From a virus, in IMG/VR virus record IMGVR_UViG_3300021478_000001, positions 22,934-86,933 of that record: a stretch of DNA of 64,000 nt; one strand, written 5' to 3'. Positions within the stretch are counted from its first letter, which is position 1, and each line of letters begins with the position of its first letter. This document shows, piece after piece, positions 1 through 6,221 of the stretch. The notes beneath the pieces were generated by a model, which ran no database searches, was not told where the DNA came from, and saw only the letters and a program-made list of their open reading frames with translations. The position numbers were made by a program, and so were the translations under genes.

Positions 1-13
1 TTTCTTTTTCCAT
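1..13 (-). CDS. Start of a leftward gene cut by the window edge
   Basis: An ATG on the minus strand at 13 is preceded by a good ribosome binding site (AAGGAG, 8-9 bases upstream). Only four codons (M-E-K-E) lie inside the window, so no function can be given. It fits as the next gene of the leftward cluster that also contains the genes at 144-449 and 508-945. Confidence 0.4.
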
Positions 14-30
14 TTTCGTTACTCCTTGAC

Positions 31-125
31 GCGCGTTGCGGTGAGGAGCGCTCTGTCCGTTCGCCTCTTTCACAAGTTTTCGTGGGCAAAAAGGACGGAC
101 TCAGGTGCTCCTCGCCGCAACGCGC
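31..125. promoter_or_regulatory. Long imperfect hairpin between leftward genes
   Basis: Positions 31-49 and 107-125 are inverted copies of each other over 19 bases with one mismatch (core gcgcgttgcgg), and an inner pair gtccgt (55-60) / acggac (95-100) extends the stem. The loop is about 34 bases. It lies upstream of the gene that leaves the window at the left edge and downstream of the gene ending at 144. A terminator, leader attenuator or structured RNA are all possible; there is no clear U-run. Confidence 0.55.
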
Positions 126-143
126 GGCGTGTTGGTGGGGGGT

Positions 144-449
144 TTATTTCTGTGGAATTGCCCAATCACCGTGGTCAGCGACCATGATCATGAACAATTC
201 ATCCACTACTTCGTGGGCTGCCTCTGCGTCTGGGCCTCCAGCTTGCACCATGGGGCCAACTTCCTCTTCGCGGTCGCCGATGCAAAACGCTTCCAGTTGT
301 TCTGCATTTAACGTTGCGAGGTAGCGTCGTGCACGATCGATAGGCAGGTCAGTCAGATCGACACAACAATTTTCCGGGATGTCCATGCCCTGATCGTTGA
401 ATAAGCAACCAACGACTTGGGCAAATACCGGATCTTTCATCAGGTTCAT
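144..449 (-). CDS. Small acidic phage protein, paralogue of 61662-61955
   Basis: A 101-residue protein with no recognised domain. It starts at an ATG with AGGAG seven bases upstream. It shares a clear pattern with the 97-residue protein at 61662-61955: an N-terminal DQGM, then LATLN, an acidic stretch, F-x-IGD and a C-terminal helix ending with LF. It is therefore a second copy of one family within the same genome. The negative charge and small size are typical of early phage effectors, but no function is claimed. The next gene upstream is 508-945. Confidence 0.75.
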   Translation of the reverse strand: MNLMKDPVFAQVVGCLFNDQGMDIPENCCVDLTDLPIDRARRYLATLNAEQLEAFCIGDREEEVGPMVQAGGPDAEAAHEVVDELFMIMVADHGDWAIPQK

Positions 450-507
450 TGCTTTCTCCTGTGGTGTTGGTGGCAGGGCGCAACGTGCGCCCCGCCGTTT
501 TTGTGCG

Positions 508-945
508 TTACTGCGCGGCGATGACCATGACCGCGAACACGACCGGAAGAACCTTGATCAGGTTCTCCTTGACCGCGCGGGCGATGGTGGCGCGCCACTC
601 CGGATACTTCTTGAGGAAGTCGCCGACCGTCTTGGACTTGCGCAGCGCCTCGAAGCGCTCGTAGGGCGGCAGACCTTCGCGGCGCGGATTGGTATCGACG
701 AGCACCTGGATCTTCTGTGACACGTCGTACTTCGGCGCGAACGCCTTGGTCTTGGTCACCTCCTTGGGGGTCACCGACTTGACCGCGCGGGCGACTGCCG
801 CCTTGGTCACCTTGCCCTTCTTGGTGGTCTTCACCGGTGCAACAAGCACCTTGGCACCTTTCGGGGCGGCATCCTTGGCGGAGGCCTTGAGATCCGCAAC
901 CAGAGTGGAGGTGGCGGGAACGGTCTTCTGGGCTTTCTTAGCCAT
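508..945 (-). CDS. Basic Lys/Ala-rich protein with a C-terminal NP-x-R-x-G domain
   Basis: A 145-residue protein. Residues 1-75 are rich in Lys, Ala, Val and Thr, like histone-H1-type or other nucleic-acid-binding tails. The C-terminal half carries a domain starting NPRREG and ending with a helix and LIKV, also seen at the C-termini of the proteins at 57584-58204 and 58774-59286. The last 15 residues are hydrophobic. The shared domain could be a small winged-helix or DNA-binding module, which would fit the basic tail; this is inference. The start ATG has only a modest GAG-type ribosome binding site. Confidence 0.7.
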   Translation of the reverse strand: MAKKAQKTVPATSTLVADLKASAKDAAPKGAKVLVAPVKTTKKGKVTKAAVARAVKSVTPKEVTKTKAFAPKYDVSQKIQVLVDTNPRREGLPPYERFEALRKSKTVGDFLKKYPEWRATIARAVKENLIKVLPVVFAVMVIAAQ

Positions 946-1403
946 TTGAGTTTACTCTCTTTCAAGTGCGCCCTGTGGGCGCGGTAATGTTTGGCAGCTG
1001 GTAAGGCATACCAAACAGTTGAAGACCCGCCGCGCGGCGCGCGGCAGGGGCAGTGTGCGCTTTGCAGCGCCATGGGCTTACCGCACTGGCACCCCTTGCA
1101 CTGGCCAACGCGCCACCAAAAGCGGTGGAGGGCTGCGCAAGGGGGCTGTACGCGCGGGGCGCACGGTTGGCCCAAGCCGCTACTTAGCGGGAGGGGGCGC
1201 AGTAGGGTTGCTCTGGCTTTTTGGGCCGCACCACACGCTTGGAATCGCGTGGCCCTACCGGTGAACCGCGCTGCATGGGCAGCGCCAACACACACAACAT
1301 AACATGCTACCCGTAGCATGCAAGAAAAATAGTGTGAAAACGACTAGGTGCGGCACCCTGCCGCAGGTAGGGCTAATTCTAGTTAGAGTTCAAGCACTTA
1401 GCT

Positions 1404-1419
1404 GTTACCGGTAGCAAGC
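1404..1419. repeat. Copy 1 of a 16-base repeated motif
   Basis: The sequence gttaccggtagcaagc here recurs at 2696-2711 with one mismatch (gttacaggtagcaagc), and a related form ctacccgtagca follows at 1309-1318. Its core taccggta is a perfect palindrome. The second copy sits in the divergent control region just upstream of the structural block, so a regulator binding site is a reasonable guess. Confidence 0.45.
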
Positions 1420-1629
1420 CCCTTTGGCGGCACCTTGCCTCTGCCTCTGCCTCTGCCCCTTGCCTTAATTGCGAGTTGGTGGGGCAATGAACTCACAATG
1501 CCCTAGGGCGACTCCGTGGCAGGGCATGCGCGGCGCGGCCATAAGGGTAGCGGGCACCTTGGAATAACGCACAGGTGAGCTCCCTAGGGGCTGGTTTTGA
1601 GATGGTTGTAGTGCGAAAAATTGCTACCT

Positions 1630-1655
1630 GGGAAAAATGACCATTTTGGTCATTT
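1630..1655 (-). terminator. Rho-independent terminator (leftward), distal
   Basis: A perfect 9-bp stem aaatgacca/tggtcattt with a 3-base loop (1635-1655). Read on the minus strand the stem runs into TTTTT. It lies downstream of the leftward gene at 1716-1985 and follows a first terminator, giving a tandem pair. Confidence 0.6.
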
Positions 1656-1671
1656 GTTTGGAGTTCGCAGA

Positions 1672-1701
1672 TAAAAAGAAACCGGAGCGTTGCTGCTCCG
1701 G
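1672..1701 (-). terminator. Rho-independent terminator (leftward)
   Basis: Stem ccggagc/gctccgg (1682-1688 with 1695-1701), loop of six bases, followed on the minus strand by TTTCTTTTTA. It lies 14 bases after the stop of the gene at 1716-1985. A near copy of the same hairpin occurs at 2238-2266. Confidence 0.8.
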
Positions 1702-1715
1702 CCTTGAATGGCAGT

Positions 1716-1985
1716 TCATGGAATTTCTGCCCAAGCCTCTGGTTCAAATTCCTCGCAGTTACAAAATTCGTCATGGTCCCAGTTCCACCCAACGCAAATC
1801 CATTGACCTGGATCACTATCGCTTTCTGGATACCAGTGTCCCATGGTGATAAAGCTTTCTTCAGGTTTTACATCATACAGAGCAAGGCTTTCTGCGTTCT
1901 TCACCTTTAGGAATATCAGCCGATTGGGATAATCCGTGTTGTTTTTCACGAACTCGGCCATTGGCTTCCAATCAATCGTAGTCAC
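1716..1985 (-). CDS. Conserved small phage protein, unknown function
   Basis: An 89-residue acidic, Trp-rich protein; it begins W-K-P-M and has a central GHWYPES and a C-terminal W-x-C-V-G-W-N-W-D. The start is a GTG with AAGGAG seven to eight bases upstream; the ATG two bases further upstream is out of frame and stops at once. It is followed by two terminators, so it is the last gene of a short leftward operon with 2001-2623. No function recognised. Confidence 0.75.
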   Translation of the reverse strand: MTTIDWKPMAEFVKNNTDYPNRLIFLKVKNAESLALYDVKPEESFITMGHWYPESDSDPGQWICVGWNWDHDEFCNCEEFEPEAWAEIP

Positions 1986-2000
1986 ATCACTTCTCCTTTA

Positions 2001-2216
2001 CTACTTCGTTGGGTGCCAGTGGAAGCCATCCGGGAGACTGCACCAGAAAAATAATTCCCCGGAGACAATTATGTAGAAGGCGGTTTGTGATTCATCGATA
2101 TCTTCTTGCTCGATCAATCGGTAAACCTGACTTCCAGCTATGTCTGTATCTGGTGCCGTGAAAATGGCAACGGGGATGAGGTCGTTGGCATTAACGCGGT
2201 AGACAGTGAGTTCCAT
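2001..2216 (-). CDS. Small phage protein, unknown function
   Basis: A 71-residue acidic protein ending in F-H-W-H-P-T-K. A GGAGAG ribosome binding site precedes the ATG. It lies between a hairpin terminator (2238-2266) and the gene at 1716. No domain recognised. Confidence 0.7.
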   Translation of the reverse strand: MELTVYRVNANDLIPVAIFTAPDTDIAGSQVYRLIEQEDIDESQTAFYIIVSGELFFWCSLPDGFHWHPTK

Positions 2217-2237
2217 TTTGTTTTTCTCTCCATTGAA

Positions 2238-2266
2238 AGAAACCGGAGCAGCTGGTGCCGCTCCGG
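2238..2266 (-). terminator. Hairpin, probable leftward terminator
   Basis: Stem ccggagc/gctccgg (2243-2249 with 2260-2266), loop of ten, followed on the minus strand by TTTCTTTC. It is a repeat of the hairpin at 1682-1701, including the aaagaaa flank. It sits between the small gene at 2275 and the next gene's ribosome binding site, so it may attenuate rather than fully stop transcription. Confidence 0.55.
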
Positions 2267-2274
2267 GTCTTTTG

Positions 2275-2382
2275 TTAGGCTGAGAATATATCTTCGTCTA
2301 CGGCGACGCCGAGTACTTTTGCGGCGTTTCGCTGATTAGCGTTTAGCTTTCCTTTGACTTTGACTAGCATAGAGTAACTCAT
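2275..2382 (-). CDS. Very short CDS (35 aa) overlapping the upstream gene
   Basis: A 35-residue frame, M-S-Y-S-M-L-V-K at its start and D-E-D-I-F-S-A at its end, with a central N-Q-R-N-A-A-K-V-L-G-V stretch that looks like a short helical protein. The ATG has AGGA six bases upstream. It overlaps the last 47 bases of the gene at 2336-2623 in another frame and is followed by a terminator-like hairpin. Function unknown. Confidence 0.5.
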   Translation of the reverse strand: MSYSMLVKVKGKLNANQRNAAKVLGVAVDEDIFSA

Positions 2383-2623
2383 GTATTTCCTGCTCAGTCA
2401 ACGCCACTAGGATTTTATCCTTCAGCTCCTCATCATTATCTATCAGACGTTTTGCTTCAGGACTGTTTAGTTGAAGAATTTTGTATTGTATCTTGAAATC
2501 ACGACTAGATATAAGTTCTCTAGCTTGTTTTTCTAGGGCTTCAGTACTGTCACTTGCTTCGGAAAGGTAGAAGCCCTTATGGTGATTCAAGAACAATCCA
2601 TATTTCTTCTCACGTTCAGCCAT
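2336..2623 (-). CDS. Small charged helical protein, unknown function
   Basis: A 95-residue, Lys/Glu-rich, predicted helical protein. The ATG is preceded by AGGAGAG eight bases upstream. It is the first gene of the leftward cluster that starts at the divergent region 2624-2725. No family recognised. Confidence 0.7.
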   Translation of the reverse strand: MAEREKKYGLFLNHHKGFYLSEASDSTEALEKQARELISSRDFKIQYKILQLNSPEAKRLIDNDEELKDKILVALTEQEIHELLYASQSQRKAKR

Positions 2624-2725
2624 TTACTCTCTCCTATTCACTTTTCAAACAGCATTTGTTGGTGCGGTATACACCAACCAAACAATTATAGCACAGTTAC
2701 AGGTAGCAAGCAATAGGAACAAATA
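2624..2725. promoter_or_regulatory. Divergent control region
   Basis: This gap separates the leftward genes from the rightward structural block. It contains an inverted repeat gttggtg/caccaac (2658-2678), the second copy of the motif gttacaggtagcaagc (2696-2711) and an AT-rich aattat (2684-2689) that could be a -10 box 19 bases from ttggtg. Divergent promoters with an operator are likely; exact promoter positions are not certain. Confidence 0.5.
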
Positions 2726-3007
2726 ATGGGTGTGACTGAGGAAGCTGGTAAGGTTGGGAGCGCCGCTGTTTCTGCGATGTCCTCGCAGCCGCTGGCGATT
2801 GCGCTCTTAATCATCAATATCGGTTTCCTTGGATTTGCTGGTTATATCTTGGGAGAAGTCGCTGCTAATGCCAGTGAGCGTAACAAGTTACAGATGGAGT
2901 TGATTGCCAAGCTGGTTGGTGATATTCGTGACTGCCGACAAGGACCAGCAACTCGGTCAAAGTATCTACCGCTTCCACCGTACTCGCCGATACCGATCAG
3001 AGATTAA
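2726..3007 (+). CDS. Small membrane protein at the head of the structural operon
   Basis: A 93-residue protein with one hydrophobic segment at about residues 24-45, then a charged helix and a Pro-rich tail. AGGAA lies upstream of the ATG. It is the first gene of the rightward block and precedes the packaging genes. A holin-like or inner-membrane role is possible, but no motif decides this. Confidence 0.65.
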   Translation: MGVTEEAGKVGSAAVSAMSSQPLAIALLIINIGFLGFAGYILGEVAANASERNKLQMELIAKLVGDIRDCRQGPATRSKYLPLPPYSPIPIRD

Positions 3008-3022
3008 CAAAAGGAGCAGACA

Positions 3023-3433
3023 ATGTCACTCAAAGTCGTTACTGTGCATATCCCTCGTGGTGAGAGCCTTAGTGATGGTGCGGATTGCACTGAAGGCACT
3101 ATCATTCGCGTGGCCGCGCCGCGTGATGGATGGGATGGTGCGAATATCAGCTTTGAAGTATCAACAGATGACAGCCCCAACTATCATGCGTTGATCGATG
3201 TCAACGGTGAGGATGTGCAGGTTCCCGTCAAGATCGGCTGTTCTACTGTGGTACGGGAAGCTGATGGCTTGGCTCCTGGATGGTACAAGATCCGGTCCGG
3301 CACTTTGGACAATCCAGTGGAGCAATCCGGCGACCGTGATTTCTCATTTGTGCTGTTGACGAGTGAGGTATCGGCACCGGCGCGTTCTGCTGTTCCAGGC
3401 AAAGGACCTGGACAACATGAAAGAAGTCGCTGA
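3023..3433 (+). CDS. Probable beta-sandwich virion or packaging-adjacent protein
   Basis: A 136-residue, mostly beta-type protein; it has a W-D-G-A-N-I-S-F-E pattern and G-W-Y-K-I-R-S-G. It ends in TGATGG, where its stop overlaps the start of the small terminase gene, so the two are translationally coupled. Phages of this kind often have a small beta-sandwich protein here, but the role is not known. Confidence 0.65.
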   Translation: MSLKVVTVHIPRGESLSDGADCTEGTIIRVAAPRDGWDGANISFEVSTDDSPNYHALIDVNGEDVQVPVKIGCSTVVREADGLAPGWYKIRSGTLDNPVEQSGDRDFSFVLLTSEVSAPARSAVPGKGPGQHERSR

Positions 3434-3885
3434 TGGATATCCGTCCTAAAGGAGGCCGCAGAAATCGTGCGGCTTTCGCACTCGTCGATGGTATGGCCGA
3501 TCATCTGCGGCCAGATCCACCAGATTTCTTGTCTGATGAAGAAGCCGCTGAATGGATTCCCATTGTGGCACGCATGCCGCCGCAATGGTTCACTGCGGAA
3601 CTCTGGCCTCTGCTCTCGGCTTACTGTCAGCACATCGTGCTGGCCAAGGAAATCATGGAGCAGATTCGGGCAATCAAGCTGGATGCTGATGCGGAAATAA
3701 AAGTAATCAAGGCTAACGCCATGTTGCGGGCGATGTTGGTGCGGGAGCATCGGGTTATGATCACTCTTGCTACCAAGATGCGCTTGACTCCGACGAGTAA
3801 ATATGAAACAGTCGCGCAAGAAAACCAGAAAGACCGTCAGCCAAAGTTCCGTCAGCCATTCCAAGTGGATAACTCTGCCGCCTGA
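3433..3885 (+). CDS. terS: Terminase small subunit (P27-type)
   Basis: A 150-residue protein that would recognise the phage packaging site and recruit the large subunit. It has the P27-family pattern: an N-terminal basic segment, P-D-F-L-S-D-E-E-A-A-E-W followed by a helix, then LLSAYC and a long alpha-helical region. Length fits the family. It starts on the last base of the preceding gene's stop (TGATGG) and its 3' end overlaps the large terminase gene by 83 bases. Confidence 0.8.
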   Translation: MDIRPKGGRRNRAAFALVDGMADHLRPDPPDFLSDEEAAEWIPIVARMPPQWFTAELWPLLSAYCQHIVLAKEIMEQIRAIKLDADAEIKVIKANAMLRAMLVREHRVMITLATKMRLTPTSKYETVAQENQKDRQPKFRQPFQVDNSAA

Positions 3886-5395
3886 AAAGGTTTCGGCCAA
3901 GCAAGTTATCCATTGGATTGAGAACACGCTCTATGTTCCTGAGGGTCGTTTCATTGGTCAGCCTATGCGGTTGGCTCCTTGGCAGAAAGACGAACTCAGG
4001 AACATTTACGATAATCCAGCTGGCACGCGCCGTGCTATCCTCAGTTTTGCGCGCAAGAATGGCAAGACGGCGTTAAGTGCTTGTCTATTGCTGGTGCATC
4101 TGTGTGGACCGAAGGCGATTCCTAATTCTAGCTTGTATTCTGCGGCGCAAAGCCGTGATCAGGCTTCGTTAATTTTTAATCTGGCTGCAAAGATTATTCG
4201 CATGGCTCCAGTGTTGCATGATCAAATCGTTATCAAGGAAGCTACCAAGGTTTTGGAATTTCCCACTTATGGCTCCAAATATCGGGCGCTTAGTGCAGAG
4301 GTGACGACGGCATATGGCTTGTCGCCGGTGTTTGTTGTTCATGATGAGCTCGGGCAAGTGCGCGGTCCGCGAAGCAGTTTGTATGAAGCACTCGAGACTG
4401 CGACTGGTGCCCAGGAAAATCCGCTCAGCGTAATTATCTCTACACAAGCACCGACGGACGGGGATCTGTTAAGCATATTAATCGATGATGCTTTGACAGA
4501 AGCAGATCCTCGCGTGGTTTGCAAAGTGTATTCTGCGCCTATGGATATTGATCCATTCTGTGAAGCGGCATTGCGATTGGCTAATCCAGCTTATGGTGAC
4601 TTCCTTAATCCACAGGAAGTCTTGGGTATGGCTAATGATGCCAAGCGCATGCCCGCGCGTGAGGCGGAATATCGTAATCTGGTGCTTAATCAACGTGTGG
4701 AGGCGTTGGCACCATTTGTGAGTAAGGACGTTTGGGATCGCTGCGGCTTTGCGACTGAAGATATCATGGATACGCCGGTTTATGGTGGGTTGGATTTGAG
4801 CGAAGTTAAAGACCTCACTGCATTGGTTCTCATAGGTATGGTGCATGGTAGATGGCAAGTGCATCCTACATTTTGGTTGCCGAGCGAGGGGATTGCCGAG
4901 AAGGCGCGCAATGATCGGGTGCCTTACGATTTGTGGGTGAAGAATAAATCTTTGGAGACCACGCCTGGACGGAGTGTCAGCTATGAGTATGTGGCTAATT
5001 ATCTTCGTGGTGTATTTGATACCTATGATATTAGGAAGCTGGCATTTGATACTTGGAACATGAAGCATCTGAAGCCGTGGCTGGAGCAGGCCGGTTTTAG
5101 CGAACAGGAAATCAAGGATAAGTTCGTGGAGTTCGGGCAAGGCACTAAATCTATGTCGCCGGCGCTACGCGAGCTTGAAGAAATCTTGTTGGAAGAGAAA
5201 ATGGCGCACGGCATGCATCCGGTATTGTCCATGTGCGCTGGAAATAGCGTGGTGGAAGGCAAGGATAGTGCCAATCGCAGACTATCCAAGAATAAATCTT
5301 CAGGTCGCATAGATGGAATGGTGGCGTTGGCCATGGCTGTAGGGGCCGCGCCATTGAAAGCACCGCAAGTAGACATAGAAGCTTTGATAGGGTGA
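3803..5395 (+). CDS. terL: Terminase large subunit
   Basis: A 530-residue ATPase-nuclease that pumps DNA into the prohead and cuts the concatemer. A Walker A-like ARKNGKT lies at about residues 83-89, a Walker B VVHDE near 179-183, a coupling S/T motif after it (I-I-S-T-Q), and RNase-H-like nuclease acidic residues in GGLDLSEVKD (near 328) and GRIDGM (near 502). This is the Terminase_1 (HK97/YmfN-like) pattern and length. The start is the only Met before conserved sequence and lies inside terS, an overlap of 83 bases. Confidence 0.9.
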   Translation: MKQSRKKTRKTVSQSSVSHSKWITLPPEKVSAKQVIHWIENTLYVPEGRFIGQPMRLAPWQKDELRNIYDNPAGTRRAILSFARKNGKTALSACLLLVHLCGPKAIPNSSLYSAAQSRDQASLIFNLAAKIIRMAPVLHDQIVIKEATKVLEFPTYGSKYRALSAEVTTAYGLSPVFVVHDELGQVRGPRSSLYEALETATGAQENPLSVIISTQAPTDGDLLSILIDDALTEADPRVVCKVYSAPMDIDPFCEAALRLANPAYGDFLNPQEVLGMANDAKRMPAREAEYRNLVLNQRVEALAPFVSKDVWDRCGFATEDIMDTPVYGGLDLSEVKDLTALVLIGMVHGRWQVHPTFWLPSEGIAEKARNDRVPYDLWVKNKSLETTPGRSVSYEYVANYLRGVFDTYDIRKLAFDTWNMKHLKPWLEQAGFSEQEIKDKFVEFGQGTKSMSPALRELEEILLEEKMAHGMHPVLSMCAGNSVVEGKDSANRRLSKNKSSGRIDGMVALAMAVGAAPLKAPQVDIEALIG

Positions 5396-5399
5396 TATC

Positions 5400-5594
5400 A
5401 TGGACGAACCTTTGTTGCAATTTTTCACGTGGGAACACTTGAAGCCGGAACTGCAAGAAGTGAGCAAACACTTTGCCACGCTTGCAGATACGATTGTTTC
5501 ATCTCTTCCACGTAATCCAGAACGTACAGTAGCATTGCGGAAGTTGTTGGAAGCGAAAGACTGCGCAGTACGCGCGAAACTCTTCAAAGGTTAA
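5400..5594 (+). CDS. Small protein resembling Acb2 anti-CBASS sponges
   Basis: A 64-residue protein with an N-terminal FFTWEHL, a VSKHFATLA helix and a C-terminal RNPERTVALRKLLEAKD then AVRA. Small phage proteins with the pattern (S/P)-x-E-R-(T/S)-x-A-L-x-K-L-x-E-A form the Acb2 family, which bind cyclic nucleotides and block CBASS defence. The match is by pattern recall only, and such proteins are also annotated simply as hypothetical. It follows terL by four bases, which is an unusual place for a counter-defence gene. Confidence 0.5.
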   Translation: MDEPLLQFFTWEHLKPELQEVSKHFATLADTIVSSLPRNPERTVALRKLLEAKDCAVRAKLFKG

Positions 5595-5600
5595 GTCGCT

Positions 5601-5712
5601 CTTGTATCAGTTTACGGCCTGATACAAGATGGTGAGTGGAAAAGCCTCATAAGCTCAAGTCCACTCCTTGCGGACCGTGGGGTTTTTCCGGTCTTTGGCG
5701 CCTCACGGTCCG
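5601..5712 (+). promoter_or_regulatory. Three consecutive stem-loops between operon segments
   Basis: Stem 1 is a perfect 10-bp cttgtatcag/ctgatacaag (5601-5628). Stem 2 is gagtgga/tccactc (5634-5666). Stem 3 is cggaccgtg/cacggtccg (5671-5712) around a loop with ggtttttccgg. None ends in a clean U-run apart from the ttttt inside loop 3. The block could reduce read-through from the packaging genes, stabilise mRNA ends or be a processing site. Confidence 0.55.
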
Positions 5713-5741
5713 TACCAATTTGAAATACGAAAGGAAACAAC

Positions 5742-6089
5742 ATGCAAGTAACAGTGACGATCAAGACAGTTGAAGAAAAATTTCCCGGCGGCACCATCGG
5801 TGGCGACTTTCGTATAGAATTGGCACTAGCCAATGATCCAGGAGTAATAGCAGACAACTATGAAGGTCCAAACTCCTCTGCAAACTTTGATTTGCCGGAT
5901 AGTGATCCTCCGGATACTTATGTCGTTCGCGGTTGCCGTCTTGATGCTGGCGGTGCTGTCATTGGTGGTATCGTTACAACGCAATACACTGTTGGAGAAG
6001 ATTTGGTGCCTATGGATGTAGCCGATAGTATTTCGGTTGTCTCTGTATTGACATCCAGGGAGGCTCCGGCTCCGAAAGGCAAGCGTTGA
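5742..6089 (+). CDS. Small beta-rich protein, unknown (virion-associated by context)
   Basis: A 115-residue protein with alternating beta-strand pattern, an acidic middle and a basic PKGKR end. AAAGGAAACA precedes the ATG. It lies between the structured gap and the first collagen-like gene, and its stop overlaps the next short frame. The context suggests a decoration or appendage protein; no motif confirms that. Confidence 0.6.
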   Translation: MQVTVTIKTVEEKFPGGTIGGDFRIELALANDPGVIADNYEGPNSSANFDLPDSDPPDTYVVRGCRLDAGGAVIGGIVTTQYTVGEDLVPMDVADSISVVSVLTSREAPAPKGKR

Positions 6090-6214
6090 TGCCTCAGAAG
6101 ACAGTAGCACAGACAGTATATGAACTTCTGCGTCTTGTTGCTACTTGGCTGCAACAGCCCACAATCATTAAGGTCGCACAGGATATTTCTGTGCGACCAA
6201 CTAAACAGAGCTGA
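6089..6214 (+). CDS. Very short CDS (41 aa), coupled to the upstream gene
   Basis: The frame begins in TGATG (stop of the previous gene) and gives 41 residues, including T-V-Y-E-L-L-R-L-V-A and I-I-K-V-A-Q-D. The 3' part contains a perfect 10-bp hairpin ggtcgcacag/ctgtgcgacc (6172-6198), so this may instead be a leader structure of the next gene. Coding status is uncertain. Confidence 0.4.
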   Translation: MPQKTVAQTVYELLRLVATWLQQPTIIKVAQDISVRPTKQS

Positions 6215-6221
6215 TGAATAA

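Larger units (their letters stand above)
946..1715. other. Non-coding, partly GC-rich region
   Basis: No convincing gene on either strand: open frames here are low-complexity and lack ribosome binding sites. It holds a short hairpin in the leader of the leftward gene (gcgccc/gggcgc, 968-982), a GC-rich run around 1020-1230, an 8-bp inverted repeat catgctac/gtagcatg (1303-1320), a motif shared with 2696-2711 (1404-1419), a hexamer run of tgcctc (about 1437-1460) and two leftward terminators at its right end. The GC-rich part resembles 44838-45057 and shares the 13-mer tggcaccccttgc with it. Confidence 0.55.

Noticed and set aside
831-1319. Frames of 81-162 residues in the GC-rich gap
   Set aside because: Composition-driven, no binding sites, no recognisable protein pattern.
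3184-3927. 247-residue minus-strand frame across terS
   Set aside because: Antisense to three well-supported genes with conserved motifs; no binding site.
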